Source of the DNA: JAJDTT01 sp022827025
GTDB taxonomy: Bacteria; Acidobacteriota; UBA6911; RPQK01; JAJDTT01
Direction of reading: 5' to 3'
Length of the DNA stretch: 64,000 nt
NCBI GenBank assembly: GCA_965203535.1
Contig: OZ241897.1
Coordinates: 3,224,001 to 3,288,000 of the forward strand
Shown here: positions 25,508 to 37,212 of the stretch, piece by piece
Layout: every line of letters starts with the position of its first letter
How positions within the stretch are numbered: the stretch's first letter is position 1
Program-made: the position numbers and the translations under genes
Notes under the pieces: model-generated
The model's database searches: none
The model's input: the letters and a program-made list of their open reading frames with translations, nothing else
What the model was told of the DNA's origin: nothing

Positions 25508-27055
25508 ATGCCTGTTCTGCTGATCCTCCTTCTGGTTGCCGTTTCCCAACCGGTCTCCGCCCAACCGGAGGAACTCTTCTCCACCGAGGGGTACCGGGAT
25601 CGAATGAAGTTCTGGACCGATGTTTTCACGCGGTACGGAGAGGGGGAGTACCAGCTTCACGACAAGAACGACTTGAGGCTGGTGTACCGGGTGGTCCGAA
25701 CCGGAGCCGGGCAGATGGGGAGGACCGCCACACGCCGCCGCCGTCAGAAGTTGCGGAATGCCAGGGCGGAAGTGCGGCGGCTGCTTCTTGACCTGGCCCG
25801 GCTGGAGCCGAGCCGATGGAGCGGCAAGCATCGCGAGATCGCCGAAGTCGTTCGAGGCGCCGGTTATTCTCTCTCCTCCAAGACCTTGAAGCGTCTTTCC
25901 GGAAACGTGCGCCATCAACGGGGAATCCGGGAAAGGTTCCGTGCGGGCGTGATCCGCTCCGGCAGGTATCTGAAGCGGATGAAGGAGATCTTTCGCAGGG
26001 AGGGGCTGCCGGAAGAGCTGGCCTATCTCCCCCACGTGGAGTCCAGCTTCAACGACCGGGCCTATTCCCATGCCGGAGCGGCGGGCGTCTGGCAGTTCAT
26101 GCGGTCGACGGGCCGCCTGTACATGAAGATCAATCGCTCGGTGGACGAGCGGCTCCATCCCATTCGGGCCACCGAAGCGGCCGCCCGGCTGCTCAAGGCC
26201 AACTATCGGAGACTGGGGAACTGGCCCCTGGCGGTGACCGCCTACAACCAGGGGGCCAATGGCATGGCGAGGGCCAAGCGGCGCCACGGCCCCGACCTGC
26301 GAGTCATCATCAAGCGCTATCGTTCCCGGACCTTCGGCTACGCCGGACAGAATTTCTACGCCGAGTTCCTGGCTGCCATCGAGATTGGCCGCAATCCGGA
26401 AAAGTACTTCGGCCCCATTCAATTGGACGAACCGAGGAGCTTTCCTTCCGTCCGCCTCCAGGCGAACCGGGGGGTGGGCCACCTGGTGTCCCACTCCGGG
26501 GTGAAGATGGATACGCTTCGCCGGCTCAACCCGCATATCCGGCGCAGGGTATGGAGGAGCGCGGGTATCCTGCCGTCCGGCGTGAGCCTCTATTTTCCGC
26601 CCGGCACCCGCGAGCAGGTGACCGCGGCGCTCAGGTCGGCTCCCCGGGTGCAGTTCGCCAAGCGGAGGGAGGTCGGTCCGGGAGAGTACCGGGTCCGGCA
26701 TGGAGATACGCTGAGCGGGATCGCGCGGCGGTTCGGGACGTCGGTGGCCACTCTCAGGCGGAACAACAGCATTCGGGGCACCCGGATCTACGCCGGAGAG
26801 GTTCTCACGGTGTCGAAGCCCAAGGCGAAGGGCCGTTCCGTCGCCAAGGCCGAGACCCGTACGCCTCCCGGAGCGCAACGCGGCGCCGTTGCCAAAAGAA
26901 CGGAAAGCCCGGAGGTCTACCGGGTCCGGCGAGGGGACTCCTTGTGGGTCATCGCCAAGAGATTCGGAGTGTCTACGAGCCAGCTCCAGCGAGCCAACGG
27001 CATTCGGCGTCGTGATCGCATCCACCCGGGACAGACCCTGCGCATCCCGCAGTAG
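25508..27055 (+). CDS. Membrane-bound lytic murein transglycosylase D-like, LysM repeats
   Basis: A secreted cell-wall enzyme that cleaves the glycan strand. The 515 residues begin with a signal peptide (to about residue 19, PVSAQ). The SLT domain (~160-290) has the catalytic Glu178 in YLPHVESSFN, then AAGVWQFMRSTG and AYNQGANG. At the C-terminus there is one degenerate and two clear LysM modules (YRVRHGDTLSGIARRFG at ~396 and YRVRRGDSLWVIAKRFG at ~470) that bind peptidoglycan. The layout matches MltD. It stands alone, convergent with clpB. Confidence 0.92.
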   Translation: MPVLLILLLVAVSQPVSAQPEELFSTEGYRDRMKFWTDVFTRYGEGEYQLHDKNDLRLVYRVVRTGAGQMGRTATRRRRQKLRNARAEVRRLLLDLARLEPSRWSGKHREIAEVVRGAGYSLSSKTLKRLSGNVRHQRGIRERFRAGVIRSGRYLKRMKEIFRREGLPEELAYLPHVESSFNDRAYSHAGAAGVWQFMRSTGRLYMKINRSVDERLHPIRATEAAARLLKANYRRLGNWPLAVTAYNQGANGMARAKRRHGPDLRVIIKRYRSRTFGYAGQNFYAEFLAAIEIGRNPEKYFGPIQLDEPRSFPSVRLQANRGVGHLVSHSGVKMDTLRRLNPHIRRRVWRSAGILPSGVSLYFPPGTREQVTAALRSAPRVQFAKRREVGPGEYRVRHGDTLSGIARRFGTSVATLRRNNSIRGTRIYAGEVLTVSKPKAKGRSVAKAETRTPPGAQRGAVAKRTESPEVYRVRRGDSLWVIAKRFGVSTSQLQRANGIRRRDRIHPGQTLRIPQ

Positions 27056-27088
27056 GTCCCGGGACGATTGACCTGCTCTGATCCCCCT

Positions 27089-29728
<2,640 letters not shown>

Positions 29729-29759
29729 GTTCCGATCCTCCGCCGTCCGGTCTCCCATC

Positions 29760-29788
29760 CTTATAGGATCGGCCCTCAGGCGCCGCAA
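29760..29788 (-). promoter_or_regulatory. Sigma70-type promoter of clpB
   Basis: On the minus strand TTGCGG (29788-29783), a 17-base spacer and TATAAG (29765-29760) lie about 32 bases before the clpB ATG. Spacing and position are good. No clear heat-shock sigma32 box or CIRCE inverted repeat was seen. Confidence 0.5.
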
Positions 29789-29938
29789 GGGAGAGCGGAC
29801 CTTCGTGGAGATTCCCGTTTTCCGGTGACGCGGGATGACGGCTCCGCGGTTGGGGTCGACGGCCGGCCCCCGGTTTCTCGCACCTGCCCGCCGTAGTAGA
29901 CTGCGCCTGTTCTAAGTGATGGCGAAGCGAGGCGCGAT

Positions 29939-30559
29939 ATGGCGGAGAAGGACCGCGAAGGAAGATTTCGGGTCACCGACCGGCGAAGCTGGCTCGAAGA
30001 TGAATCGGTCATCGAAGGGTCGCAGATCCCGGAGAACCGGTATCCCTCTTACGTCGAGGAATTGAAGGCCCGGACCGAGCTGGCCGAACGGAAGCTGAGG
30101 CAGAGGCTCGAGCAGCTCGAGTCCGACAACGACGCGCTTCGCCAACGTCTCGAACGGACACTGGAACAACGCCTGGACCGGTTCAAGATGGATCTCCTGC
30201 TCCGGTTCCTGGAAGTGGCGGACAACCTGGAGCGGGCCCTGGAGGCGGCGGAGAGCGGTTCCGACCTGCAGGAGCTCCGTAAAGGCGTGGAGTTGAATCT
30301 CCGGCTCTTCCTGGACCGGCTCAGGGAGGCGGGGATCCAGCCCATCCAGGTGTTGAACGAGCCGTTCGATCCCCATCTGACGGAAGCCGTGGGACTCATT
30401 CCGGTCACCGACCCGGCGCTGGATCAACGGGTCGTCGAGGTGGTTCAGAGGGGCTATCTGTACGGGGACCGGCTCCTGCGTCCTGCAAGAGCTCGAGTCG
30501 GCCGGCTGGTCGACGCCTCATCCGGCGGCGAGGCCGATTCCGGCGCGAAACAGGAGTGA
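29939..30559 (+). CDS. grpE: GrpE-like nucleotide exchange factor
   Basis: GrpE drives ADP release from DnaK. The 206 residues contain a long N-terminal coiled coil (~40-85, RKLRQRLEQLESDNDALRQR), then FLEVADNLERAL, which is the GrpE family core, and the C-terminal beta-domain with FDPHLTEAVGLIP and VVQRGYLYGDRLLRPARV-like residues. dnaK and dnaJ are not in the window. Divergent from clpB. Confidence 0.9.
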   Translation: MAEKDREGRFRVTDRRSWLEDESVIEGSQIPENRYPSYVEELKARTELAERKLRQRLEQLESDNDALRQRLERTLEQRLDRFKMDLLLRFLEVADNLERALEAAESGSDLQELRKGVELNLRLFLDRLREAGIQPIQVLNEPFDPHLTEAVGLIPVTDPALDQRVVEVVQRGYLYGDRLLRPARARVGRLVDASSGGEADSGAKQE

Positions 30560-30589
30560 GGGTCCCCCGGAATCAGTGTGGGACCGCGG

Positions 30590-31126
30590 TCAGCGGGCAA
30601 GTCTTGCCTGCTGCTGCAGCCGTTGGGAAGCCACTCCCTTGAAGGCATGGCAGAGGGCGACGGCCAGGGCGTCGGCCGCGTCGTTGGGCCGGGGGGGGGC
30701 CTTGAGCTTGAGCAGGATCCGGACCATGGTCTGAACCTCTTCCTTGGTCGCCCGCCCGGATACCGAGATCGATTTCTTGACCTCCCGCGGGGAGTATTCG
30801 AACAGCGGAATCTCCAGTTCCGCGGCGGCCAGCAGGACCACGCCCCGAGCGTGCCCCAACTGGAGAGCGCTGCGGGCATTGACTGCATGAAAGACGGATT
30901 CCACGGCCACCACACTTGGAGCGTGACGTCGGAGCACGCTCCCAAGTTCGTGGTAGATGGTCTTGAGCCGTTGCTCGAAGGGAGTCTCCAGCCTGCGGTC
31001 ATGACAGCGGATCACTCCGTAATCGATGCAACGGCAGTGATTTCCAAGGACCGAGATGATCCCGTAGCCGGTGATGCGGCTACCCGGATCGATGCCCATG
31101 ACGATGGTGGGGGAGGGTTGACCCAT
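30590..31126 (-). CDS. ruvC: Holliday junction endonuclease RuvC
   Basis: Resolves Holliday junctions after RuvAB branch migration. The 178 residues hold the four catalytic acids: Asp in MGIDPGSRITGYG, Glu in VAVESVFH and two Asp in PNDAADALAVALCH. The ATG at 31126 overlaps the yebC stop by one base (TGATG). ruvA and ruvB are about 20 kb away at 50173-51862, so the ruv genes are split. Confidence 0.94.
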   Translation of the reverse strand: MGQPSPTIVMGIDPGSRITGYGIISVLGNHCRCIDYGVIRCHDRRLETPFEQRLKTIYHELGSVLRRHAPSVVAVESVFHAVNARSALQLGHARGVVLLAAAELEIPLFEYSPREVKKSISVSGRATKEEVQTMVRILLKLKAPPRPNDAADALAVALCHAFKGVASQRLQQQARLAR

Positions 31127-31878
31127 CAGGTCCGGAGAAGCGCCTCCATCTCCTGCTCGTCGATGTCGAAGTTGGCGTAGACATGCTGGACGTCGTCGTG
31201 GTCTTCGAGGGCGTCCATCAGTTTCAGCATCTTTCCCGCCATCTTGCCTTCCATCCTGAGGGAATTCTGGGGGAGCATGGTGATCTGACTCGACTCGGTG
31301 GGGATGTTGGACGCTTCCAGTCCCTGCCGCACCTGCTCGAAGTTTTCGAAGGGGGTGTAGACGGCCAGGGTGTCGCCCTCGGTCTGGAGATCGTCGGCCC
31401 CGGCGTCCAGCACCACCTCCAAGAGCGTTTCTTCCGAGACCGAGTCGCTGGGCACACCGAAATATCCCCGCTTCTCGAACATCCATAGAACGCTGCCCGT
31501 CTCTCCCAGACTCCCGCCGTTCTTGGAAAAGATGTGCCGGATCTCGGCCACGGTCCGGTTCCGGTTGTCGGTCAGGGTCTCGATCAGAACCGCCACGCCG
31601 CCGGGGCCGTAGCCCTCATAGGTCACGGCGTCGAAGCTCTGGCCCGGGAGTTCGCCCGTCCCCTTCATGACGGCCCGTTCTATGTTGTCGTGGGGCATAT
31701 TGGCCGCTTTGGCCGTCTGAATCGCCGTGCGCAGCCGCGGATTGGCGTCCGGGTCTCCGCCGCCCGTACGGGCCGCCACGGTGATTTCCCGGATCATCTT
31801 GCTGAACATCTTGCCCCTCTTGGCGTCCACGACGGCCTTCTTGTGCCGAATGGAATGCCACTTGGAATGTCCTGACAT
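31126..31878 (-). CDS. YebC/PmpR-family protein
   Basis: The 250-residue protein starts with the invariant MSGHSKWHSIRHKK and has the family triad of domains including GPGGVALLIETLTDNRNRT and the GSLGETGSVLWMF segment. Members act as transcriptional regulators or as translation factors for proline stretches. The pairing yebC-ruvC is common in bacteria, and the two overlap here. Confidence 0.93.
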   Translation of the reverse strand: MSGHSKWHSIRHKKAVVDAKRGKMFSKMIREITVAARTGGGDPDANPRLRTAIQTAKAANMPHDNIERAVMKGTGELPGQSFDAVTYEGYGPGGVAVLIETLTDNRNRTVAEIRHIFSKNGGSLGETGSVLWMFEKRGYFGVPSDSVSEETLLEVVLDAGADDLQTEGDTLAVYTPFENFEQVRQGLEASNIPTESSQITMLPQNSLRMEGKMAGKMLKLMDALEDHDDVQHVYANFDIDEQEMEALLRT

Positions 31879-31963
31879 GGCCGGATCTCCTAGTCGTTGT
31901 TGGCGGCTATTGTAACATGGCGTCTCGGTGGGCCAGAGTCCGAAACCGGGGGGCGAAAGGGTT

Positions 31964-32704
31964 TTGACCAAGTATCGTTTCGTGGTCCAGTATCGCTCCG
32001 ACGGTTATTCCGGGTGGCAGGTCCAGAAGAATCGTCCCACCATCGGCGGCGCCATCGAATCCGCCCTGGCCCGGATCACGGGCGAAACCGTCTCCGTCGT
32101 GGGCGCCGGGAGAACCGACGCCGGGGTGCATGCCCTGGGCCAGGTGGCGCACTTCAGGCTCCGTCATACACGGCCGGCCGACCGTCTGCTGAAATCTCTC
32201 AACGGCGTGCTCCCCTCCCGGATTCGGGTGCTCCGGTTGAGCGTGGCTTCCGACGCCTTTCATGCCCAGAAGGACGCGAAGCGGAAACGCTACATCTATC
32301 GTCTTTACAACGGACCCGTTCTCTCTCCGTTTCTGGAGGGAAGGGTGCTGCAGGTCTACCGCCCTCTCTCCCTGGAGGCGATGCAACAGGCGTCGGAACT
32401 GATCGCCGGCACCCGTGATTTCAGCGGCTTCACGGCCTCGGCGTCCCAGGTGAAGAACCGGGTCCGAACCGTTTTCGTTTCCCGTTGGCGACGGAAAGGA
32501 AGGCACTTTTCCTATCGGATCGAGGGTGACGGCTTTCTCCATCACATGGTCCGGAACCTCGTGGGCACCATGATCCAGATCGGACACGGTCGAAGGCCGG
32601 CGGCGGACATGGTCACGATTCTGGATTCCGGGGACCGGCGCCTGGCCGGGCCCACGGCCCCCGCGCACGGCCTGTTCCTGGCGCGGGTCTGGTACCGGAA
32701 TTGA
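31964..32704 (+). CDS. truA: tRNA pseudouridine(38-40) synthase
   Basis: Modifies uridines 38-40 of the tRNA anticodon arm. The protein has about 246 residues, with the catalytic Asp in GAGRTDAGVHALGQVAHF and the C-terminal FLHHMVRNLVGTM motif. I chose the TTG at 31964 behind GGCGAAAGG; a GTG at 31928 would add 12 residues and cannot be excluded. Monocistronic, divergent from yebC. Confidence 0.92.
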   Translation: MTKYRFVVQYRSDGYSGWQVQKNRPTIGGAIESALARITGETVSVVGAGRTDAGVHALGQVAHFRLRHTRPADRLLKSLNGVLPSRIRVLRLSVASDAFHAQKDAKRKRYIYRLYNGPVLSPFLEGRVLQVYRPLSLEAMQQASELIAGTRDFSGFTASASQVKNRVRTVFVSRWRRKGRHFSYRIEGDGFLHHMVRNLVGTMIQIGHGRRPAADMVTILDSGDRRLAGPTAPAHGLFLARVWYRN

Positions 32705-32769
32705 AAGTTCCGGCAACCGCTCGGCCCATCCGGGAGCTCTCCGAATTGTGGTAGATTTACCTCACCGCA

Positions 32770-33561
32770 ATGACTCCCCCCTTTGAGAACTTCAACGGTA
32801 TCGTCGAGCCTGGAAGCCTGGAAGCGCGGCTGCTGGCCGAACTCGATCCTCACAAGTTGCCCCGCCACGTGGCCATCATCATGGACGGAAACGGCCGCTG
32901 GGCCCGGCAGCGGGGCCTTCCCCGGGTCAAGGGCCACACCGCCGGGATCAAGGCGGTTCGGGCTACGGTCGAGACCAGCGTCCGGCTCAACATCCCGGTG
33001 CTGACCCTCTACGCCTTCTCGGTGGAGAACTGGAAGCGGCCCATGAGCGAAGTCAATACCCTGATGGAGCTCTTGAAGGAGTATCTGCGGAAGGAGTTGC
33101 CGGAAATCCAGGAAAACGACATTCGCTTCCACGCCATCGGGCGGATCCACGAGCTTCCCCGCTCGGTCCGGAGGGAGTTGCGGCACGTGGAGCAGGAGTC
33201 CCGATTCAACCGGGGGATGAAAATGGTTCTGGCGCTGAACTACAGCGGCCGGGCCGAGCTGGTGGACGCCTTCAATTCGCTGCTCCTGCAGGGGAGGACC
33301 CGGCGGGTGAGTGAGACGGAGGTGCAGCGGAGCCTCTATACCGGCGACCTTCCCGATCCGGATCTCCTGGTCCGCACCAGTGGAGAGATGCGAATCAGCA
33401 ACTTCCTGCTCTGGCAGATCGCGTATTCCGAGATCTACGTCACCGACGTGCTCTGGCCCGACTTCCGGGCCCACCACCTGCTGGAGTCGATCCTGGCCTA
33501 CCAGAAGCGGGAGCGCCGGTACGGGGGAATCCGTTCCCGTTCTCTGCAAGGCGCCAGATGA
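32770..33561 (+). CDS. uppS: Isoprenyl (undecaprenyl diphosphate) synthase
   Basis: Makes the C55 lipid carrier for peptidoglycan from FPP and IPP. The 263 residues contain IIMDGNGRWARQRGLPRVKGH (catalytic Asp and diphosphate site) near residues 36-56, YAFSVENWKRP and the C-terminal RTSGEMRISNFLLWQ motif. First gene of the uppS-cdsA-dxr-rseP set; it overlaps cdsA by ATGA. Confidence 0.95.
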   Translation: MTPPFENFNGIVEPGSLEARLLAELDPHKLPRHVAIIMDGNGRWARQRGLPRVKGHTAGIKAVRATVETSVRLNIPVLTLYAFSVENWKRPMSEVNTLMELLKEYLRKELPEIQENDIRFHAIGRIHELPRSVRRELRHVEQESRFNRGMKMVLALNYSGRAELVDAFNSLLLQGRTRRVSETEVQRSLYTGDLPDPDLLVRTSGEMRISNFLLWQIAYSEIYVTDVLWPDFRAHHLLESILAYQKRERRYGGIRSRSLQGAR

Positions 33562-34337
33562 TCCGCCGCACCCTCAGCGCCGTCGTGCTGGCGCCGCTGG
33601 TCCTCGTGATCATCGTTCTGGCGCCCGCCCCGGTGTTCCTGGCGTTCCTGGATCTGATCCTCCTGATCGCAATCCTGGAACTGTTTCAGCTCCTGGCGCC
33701 CTTGGGAGCGAGGAAGCCCGTTCCGGCGATCGTCGCGTGCCTGATTCTTCCCTGGGTGTGGAATCAGGGAGGCGGCGCGGTGGTCGTCTACTTGCTGGGG
33801 GCCTGCCTTTGCCTGCTCACCGCGCATCTCTACCGGGTCGTCAACCACCGGGACGCCCTGGCTTCGGCTTCGGCCAGCCTCATGGCGCTCCTGTATCTGG
33901 GGCTGCCCGTGTCGCTGCTGGCCGGGTACCGGAACAGATCCGACGAGCTGCTGCTGATCCTGGCCATCGTCTGGTCCTGCGACATCGCGGCCTATCTCGT
34001 CGGGTCGCGCTGGGGACGGCATCGCATCACTCCCCGGTTGAGCCCGGCGAAGTCCCTGGAGGGATTCGCCGCCGGTCTCGCCGCCGCGCTGGCGGTGGCC
34101 CTGCTGGTGGGATACGGCCTGCTGGGCCGGTCCGATTGGGGATTGTTGTCGCTGGCGGGCGTTGCGGTGGGGTCGGCCGCCATCCTGGGAGATCTCTTCG
34201 AGTCTCTCCTCAAGCGTGCCGTCGGCGCCAAGGACAGCGGTTCCCTGATCCCGGGACACGGGGGACTCTTGGACCGGATCGACAGTCTGGTCTTCGCTTT
34301 CCCCGTCTATCACTGCCTGTCTTTTCTGCTAGGATGA
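33558..34337 (+). CDS. cdsA: Phosphatidate cytidylyltransferase
   Basis: Makes CDP-diacylglycerol from phosphatidate and CTP. The 259 residues are multi-spanning. The C-terminal signature SLLKRAVGAKDSGSLIPGHGGLLDRIDSL is almost perfect. The start overlaps uppS by 4 bases. Downstream of its stop an R1-derived hairpin separates it from dxr. Confidence 0.93.
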   Translation: MIRRTLSAVVLAPLVLVIIVLAPAPVFLAFLDLILLIAILELFQLLAPLGARKPVPAIVACLILPWVWNQGGGAVVVYLLGACLCLLTAHLYRVVNHRDALASASASLMALLYLGLPVSLLAGYRNRSDELLLILAIVWSCDIAAYLVGSRWGRHRITPRLSPAKSLEGFAAGLAAALAVALLVGYGLLGRSDWGLLSLAGVAVGSAAILGDLFESLLKRAVGAKDSGSLIPGHGGLLDRIDSLVFAFPVYHCLSFLLG

Positions 34338-34419
34338 TGCGCCGAGGCGGCTGCCGCGGGCGTTTCTTGGCGCCGGACAGCCCGCGTCGATTTTCGCCCT
34401 GGACTGTTTTTCGCGGCCA

Positions 34420-34470
34420 AGGAGCCTGCGCGGCAGGACTTGATCTACTGCGAAAGCGCAGACTCCAGGA
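34420..34470 (+). repeat. R1-derived short palindrome, copy 1
   Basis: AAGGAGCCTGCGCGGCAGGA followed by CTTGATCTACTGCGAAAGCG and CAGACTCCAGG is the two R1 ends joined without the central part (about 51 bases). It lies between cdsA and dxr. Confidence 0.65.
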
Positions 34471-34514
34471 GCCTTCAGCGCCTCGCTCGATCGCGTGACG
34501 AATCCCGGACGAAG

Positions 34515-35666
34515 ATGAAGAAGATATCGATTCTGGGCTCTACGGGTTCCGTTGGCCGCAGCACGCTGAGTCTGGCCGGCCTGAACCCGGACCGGTTCCG
34601 GATCGTGGGCCTGGCGGCGCGGAGAAACGCCGCCCGACTCCTGGAACAGGCCCAAAAATACTCTCCGCTCGCCGTCGCCCTTCATGATCGGAAGCAGGCG
34701 GCATGGCTCCGGCAGCAACTTCCCGGGACTCCGGTCCTGGAAGGACAGGAGGGAGTGTCCAGGCTGGCCGCCGAAGTGGAAGCGGAAATCGTGATGGCGG
34801 CCATTACCGGTGCGGCGGGTCTGATTCCCACCCTGGCCGCCATCCAGGCGGGCCGGGACGTGGCTCTGGCCAACAAAGAGACGTTGGTGATGGCGGGGGA
34901 GTTGATGATGCGGGAGGTCCGGGACGCAAGGGTCCGCCTGCTGCCCGTCGACAGCGAGCACAGCGCCATTCACCAATGCCTCAACGGAGAGCGGCAGGCC
35001 CAGGTCAAGCGGATCCTGCTGACCGCGTCCGGCGGGCCCTTTTTCGGCAGGTCCCTCCGGGAACTGAGTGAGGTGACGGTCCAGGAGGCCTTGAACCATC
35101 CGACCTGGAAAATGGGACCCAAGATCACGGTGGACTCGGCCACGCTCATGAACAAGGGGCTGGAGGTGATCGAAGCGCACCATCTCTTCGGCCTGCAGCC
35201 GGGGCAGGTGGAAATCGTGATCCATCCCCAATCGATGGTTCACTCCATGGTGGAGTTCGTGGACGGGGCCATCATGGCCCAACTGGGTATCACCGACATG
35301 CGGCTCCCGGTCGGATATGCCCTGAGCTACCCGGACCGTTGCAATCTTCCGGTTCCGTCCCTGGATCTCTTCGCTATGCGGCCGTTGGAATTCCATCCGC
35401 CGGACCCCGTAAAATTTCCCTGTTTGCGCTTGGCGGAAGCGGCTCTGCAACAGGGAAGGACCTACCCTGCGGCCCTCAATGCCGCCAACGAAGTGGCCGT
35501 CGGACTCTTTCTGGAAGGACGAATTCCTTTTCCGGACATCCCCGCCGTTATCGAGGGAGTCCTGGACCGGCACCGGCCGCGAGATCCTGAATCACTGGAA
35601 GTCGTGCTGGAGGTGGACCGGAGATCGCGCCTGGAGGCCCAAGATCTGGCCGTGACCAGGATGTGA
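34515..35666 (+). CDS. dxr: 1-deoxy-D-xylulose 5-phosphate reductoisomerase
   Basis: Second step of the MEP isoprenoid pathway. The 383 residues open with the NADPH site ILGSTGSVGRSTL, then ANKETLVMAGELM, the metal-binding VDSEHSAIHQCL and the substrate loop HPTWKMGPKITVDSATLMNKGLE. Start is the ATG at 34515; the open frame continues upstream only through the R1 fragment. Place in the series next to uppS links precursor and carrier synthesis. Confidence 0.95.
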   Translation: MKKISILGSTGSVGRSTLSLAGLNPDRFRIVGLAARRNAARLLEQAQKYSPLAVALHDRKQAAWLRQQLPGTPVLEGQEGVSRLAAEVEAEIVMAAITGAAGLIPTLAAIQAGRDVALANKETLVMAGELMMREVRDARVRLLPVDSEHSAIHQCLNGERQAQVKRILLTASGGPFFGRSLRELSEVTVQEALNHPTWKMGPKITVDSATLMNKGLEVIEAHHLFGLQPGQVEIVIHPQSMVHSMVEFVDGAIMAQLGITDMRLPVGYALSYPDRCNLPVPSLDLFAMRPLEFHPPDPVKFPCLRLAEAALQQGRTYPAALNAANEVAVGLFLEGRIPFPDIPAVIEGVLDRHRPRDPESLEVVLEVDRRSRLEAQDLAVTRM

Positions 35667-35863
35667 CCATCTCGGGGCGGGTATGGAGAACCCGCGCGGG
35701 TCGAGACACTCTATGAAAGTGCGGGAGTTGAAACGGAAGTCGTTGATGGTTGAGACGGGCGGTCGCGGGGACGCCGATTTCCGTCCCTGGAGCCCAAGAG
35801 CCCGCGCGGCAGAAATTAATCTGCTCTACCGCGCAGACTCCTAGTCAGAAAGGCGAGATTCCT
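35667..35863. other. Spacer between dxr and rseP with an R1-derived hairpin
   Basis: A 197-base spacer holds the short R1 derivative at 35796-35844 just before the rseP ribosome site. No gene is seen. Confidence 0.55.
35796..35844 (+). repeat. R1-derived short palindrome, copy 2
   Basis: AAGAGCCCGCGCGGCAGAAA, then TTAATCTGCTCTACCGCGCA and GACTCCTAG: both R1 ends with the ~115-base middle missing, giving a near-perfect hairpin. Confidence 0.65.
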
Positions 35864-37195
35864 TTGCAGTTGATCGAATATTTCGGGACCACTCTGCTGG
35901 CCTTCATCTTCGTCCTGGGGGTCATGATTTTCTTCCACGAGTTGGGACACTGCGCGGTTGCCAAATTTCTGCGTATTCGCGTCGATGTGTTCTCACTCGG
36001 ATTCGGCCCCAGGCTGGTGGGCTTTCGCCGCGGCGGAACCGACTACCGGGTGAGCCTGTTGCCCCTGGGCGGGTACGTCAAGATGGCCGGAGAGAACTAC
36101 GACGAGTCGTTGACCGGCTCCAGCGACGAGTTCCTGTCCCGCCCCAAACGGCATCGTTTCGCGGTGGCCGTCGCCGGCCCGATGATGAACATCGTCCTGG
36201 CCATTCTCTTGTCGGCCGCCACCTACACGCTGGGGGTCCGGGTGCTCACCTACCGGTCGGGTCCCGCGGAGGTGGGGGCCGTGGCCGCCGGTTCTTCCGC
36301 GGAAGCGGCGGGCGTTCAGGTTCGGGATACGATCGTGGCCATCGATGGAGACGAAGTGTCCACTTGGCAGGATGCCGAGATCGCCATCGCCACCAGTCCC
36401 GGGCAGAGCCTTCGCCTGACTCTGGACCGGGGAGGGAACCGGATCGACAAACGGGTCCTGGTCACCGCGGCGTCGGACCGGGGCGACGTGGGCACCATCG
36501 GCGCGGAGCCCTGGATCCCCTTCCTCATCACCGGAATCATCGAGGGCTCACCAGCGGAAGCCGCGGGCCTGAAACCGGGTGACGAGATCGTCGAAGTGCG
36601 GGGAAAGGACGGTTCGGTCAACGAACCCTCCGCGGTCTCGCCGTTCGTTTCGGAACGCGAAGGAGAGCCGTTGGTCTTCAAGCTGCGGCGGGGCGAAGAG
36701 TTCCTGGAGGCCACCATTCGGCCGGCGCAGATCGAAGGCCAGGTTCTGATCGGAGTTCAGCGAGGTCCCCCATTCCACATCGAGAAATATGGAATCGTGG
36801 AGTCCCTGGAGAGGTCGATCCGGAGAAACGGAGAACTGGTCCTGTTGATCGGTCACATCATCGGAAAGATCGTGACCGGCAAGGCCTCCCTCCGAAGCAT
36901 GTCCGGGCCCATCGATATCGCCCGCTATTCGGGAGCCGCCGCTTCCAGCGGACTGGTCCCCCTGATGGGCTTCATGGCCCTGATTTCACTTAACCTGGGG
37001 ATCCTGAATCTCTTCCCCATCCCCGTCCTGGACGGAGGCCTCATCGCCATGTTGGCCGTCGAGGGACTCATCGGCAGGGACCTCAGCCTCAAGGCGAAAG
37101 AACGGATCTTTCAGGCCGGATTCATCTTCCTGGTCTTGCTGATGGGTGTGATTCTCTTCAACGACCTCTCCAAGAACCTGCCTTTCTTCGACTGA
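35864..37195 (+). CDS. rseP: Site-2 (RseP-family) membrane zinc metalloprotease
   Basis: An intramembrane protease that cleaves anti-sigma factors. The 443 residues contain the zinc motif HELGH near residue 25, two PDZ domains (about 110-190 and 215-285, each with a xGxxxAEAAG-type loop) and the C-terminal NLFPIPVLDGG motif. I chose the TTG at 35864 because AGGCGAG precedes it and the first helix begins at once; the frame further upstream runs through the R1 fragment. Position after dxr is classical. Confidence 0.92.
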   Translation: MQLIEYFGTTLLAFIFVLGVMIFFHELGHCAVAKFLRIRVDVFSLGFGPRLVGFRRGGTDYRVSLLPLGGYVKMAGENYDESLTGSSDEFLSRPKRHRFAVAVAGPMMNIVLAILLSAATYTLGVRVLTYRSGPAEVGAVAAGSSAEAAGVQVRDTIVAIDGDEVSTWQDAEIAIATSPGQSLRLTLDRGGNRIDKRVLVTAASDRGDVGTIGAEPWIPFLITGIIEGSPAEAAGLKPGDEIVEVRGKDGSVNEPSAVSPFVSEREGEPLVFKLRRGEEFLEATIRPAQIEGQVLIGVQRGPPFHIEKYGIVESLERSIRRNGELVLLIGHIIGKIVTGKASLRSMSGPIDIARYSGAAASSGLVPLMGFMALISLNLGILNLFPIPVLDGGLIAMLAVEGLIGRDLSLKAKERIFQAGFIFLVLLMGVILFNDLSKNLPFFD

Positions 37196-37212
37196 TCGCG
37201 ATCAGTCGAAGC
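37187..37212. repeat. Perfect 26-bp palindrome across two convergent stop codons
   Basis: CTTCGACTGATCG followed by CGATCAGTCGAAG spans the ends of rseP and the STAS gene. Both genes end Phe-Asp-stop (TTCGACTGA), which creates the symmetry. It could fold in RNA from either strand, but no T-run follows. Confidence 0.7.

Noticed and set aside
29729..29938. CIRCE or sigma32 heat-shock element between clpB and grpE
   Set aside because: No TTAGCACTC-N9-GAGTGCTAA inverted repeat and no CTTGAAA/CCCCAT pair were found; only a sigma70-like promoter fits.
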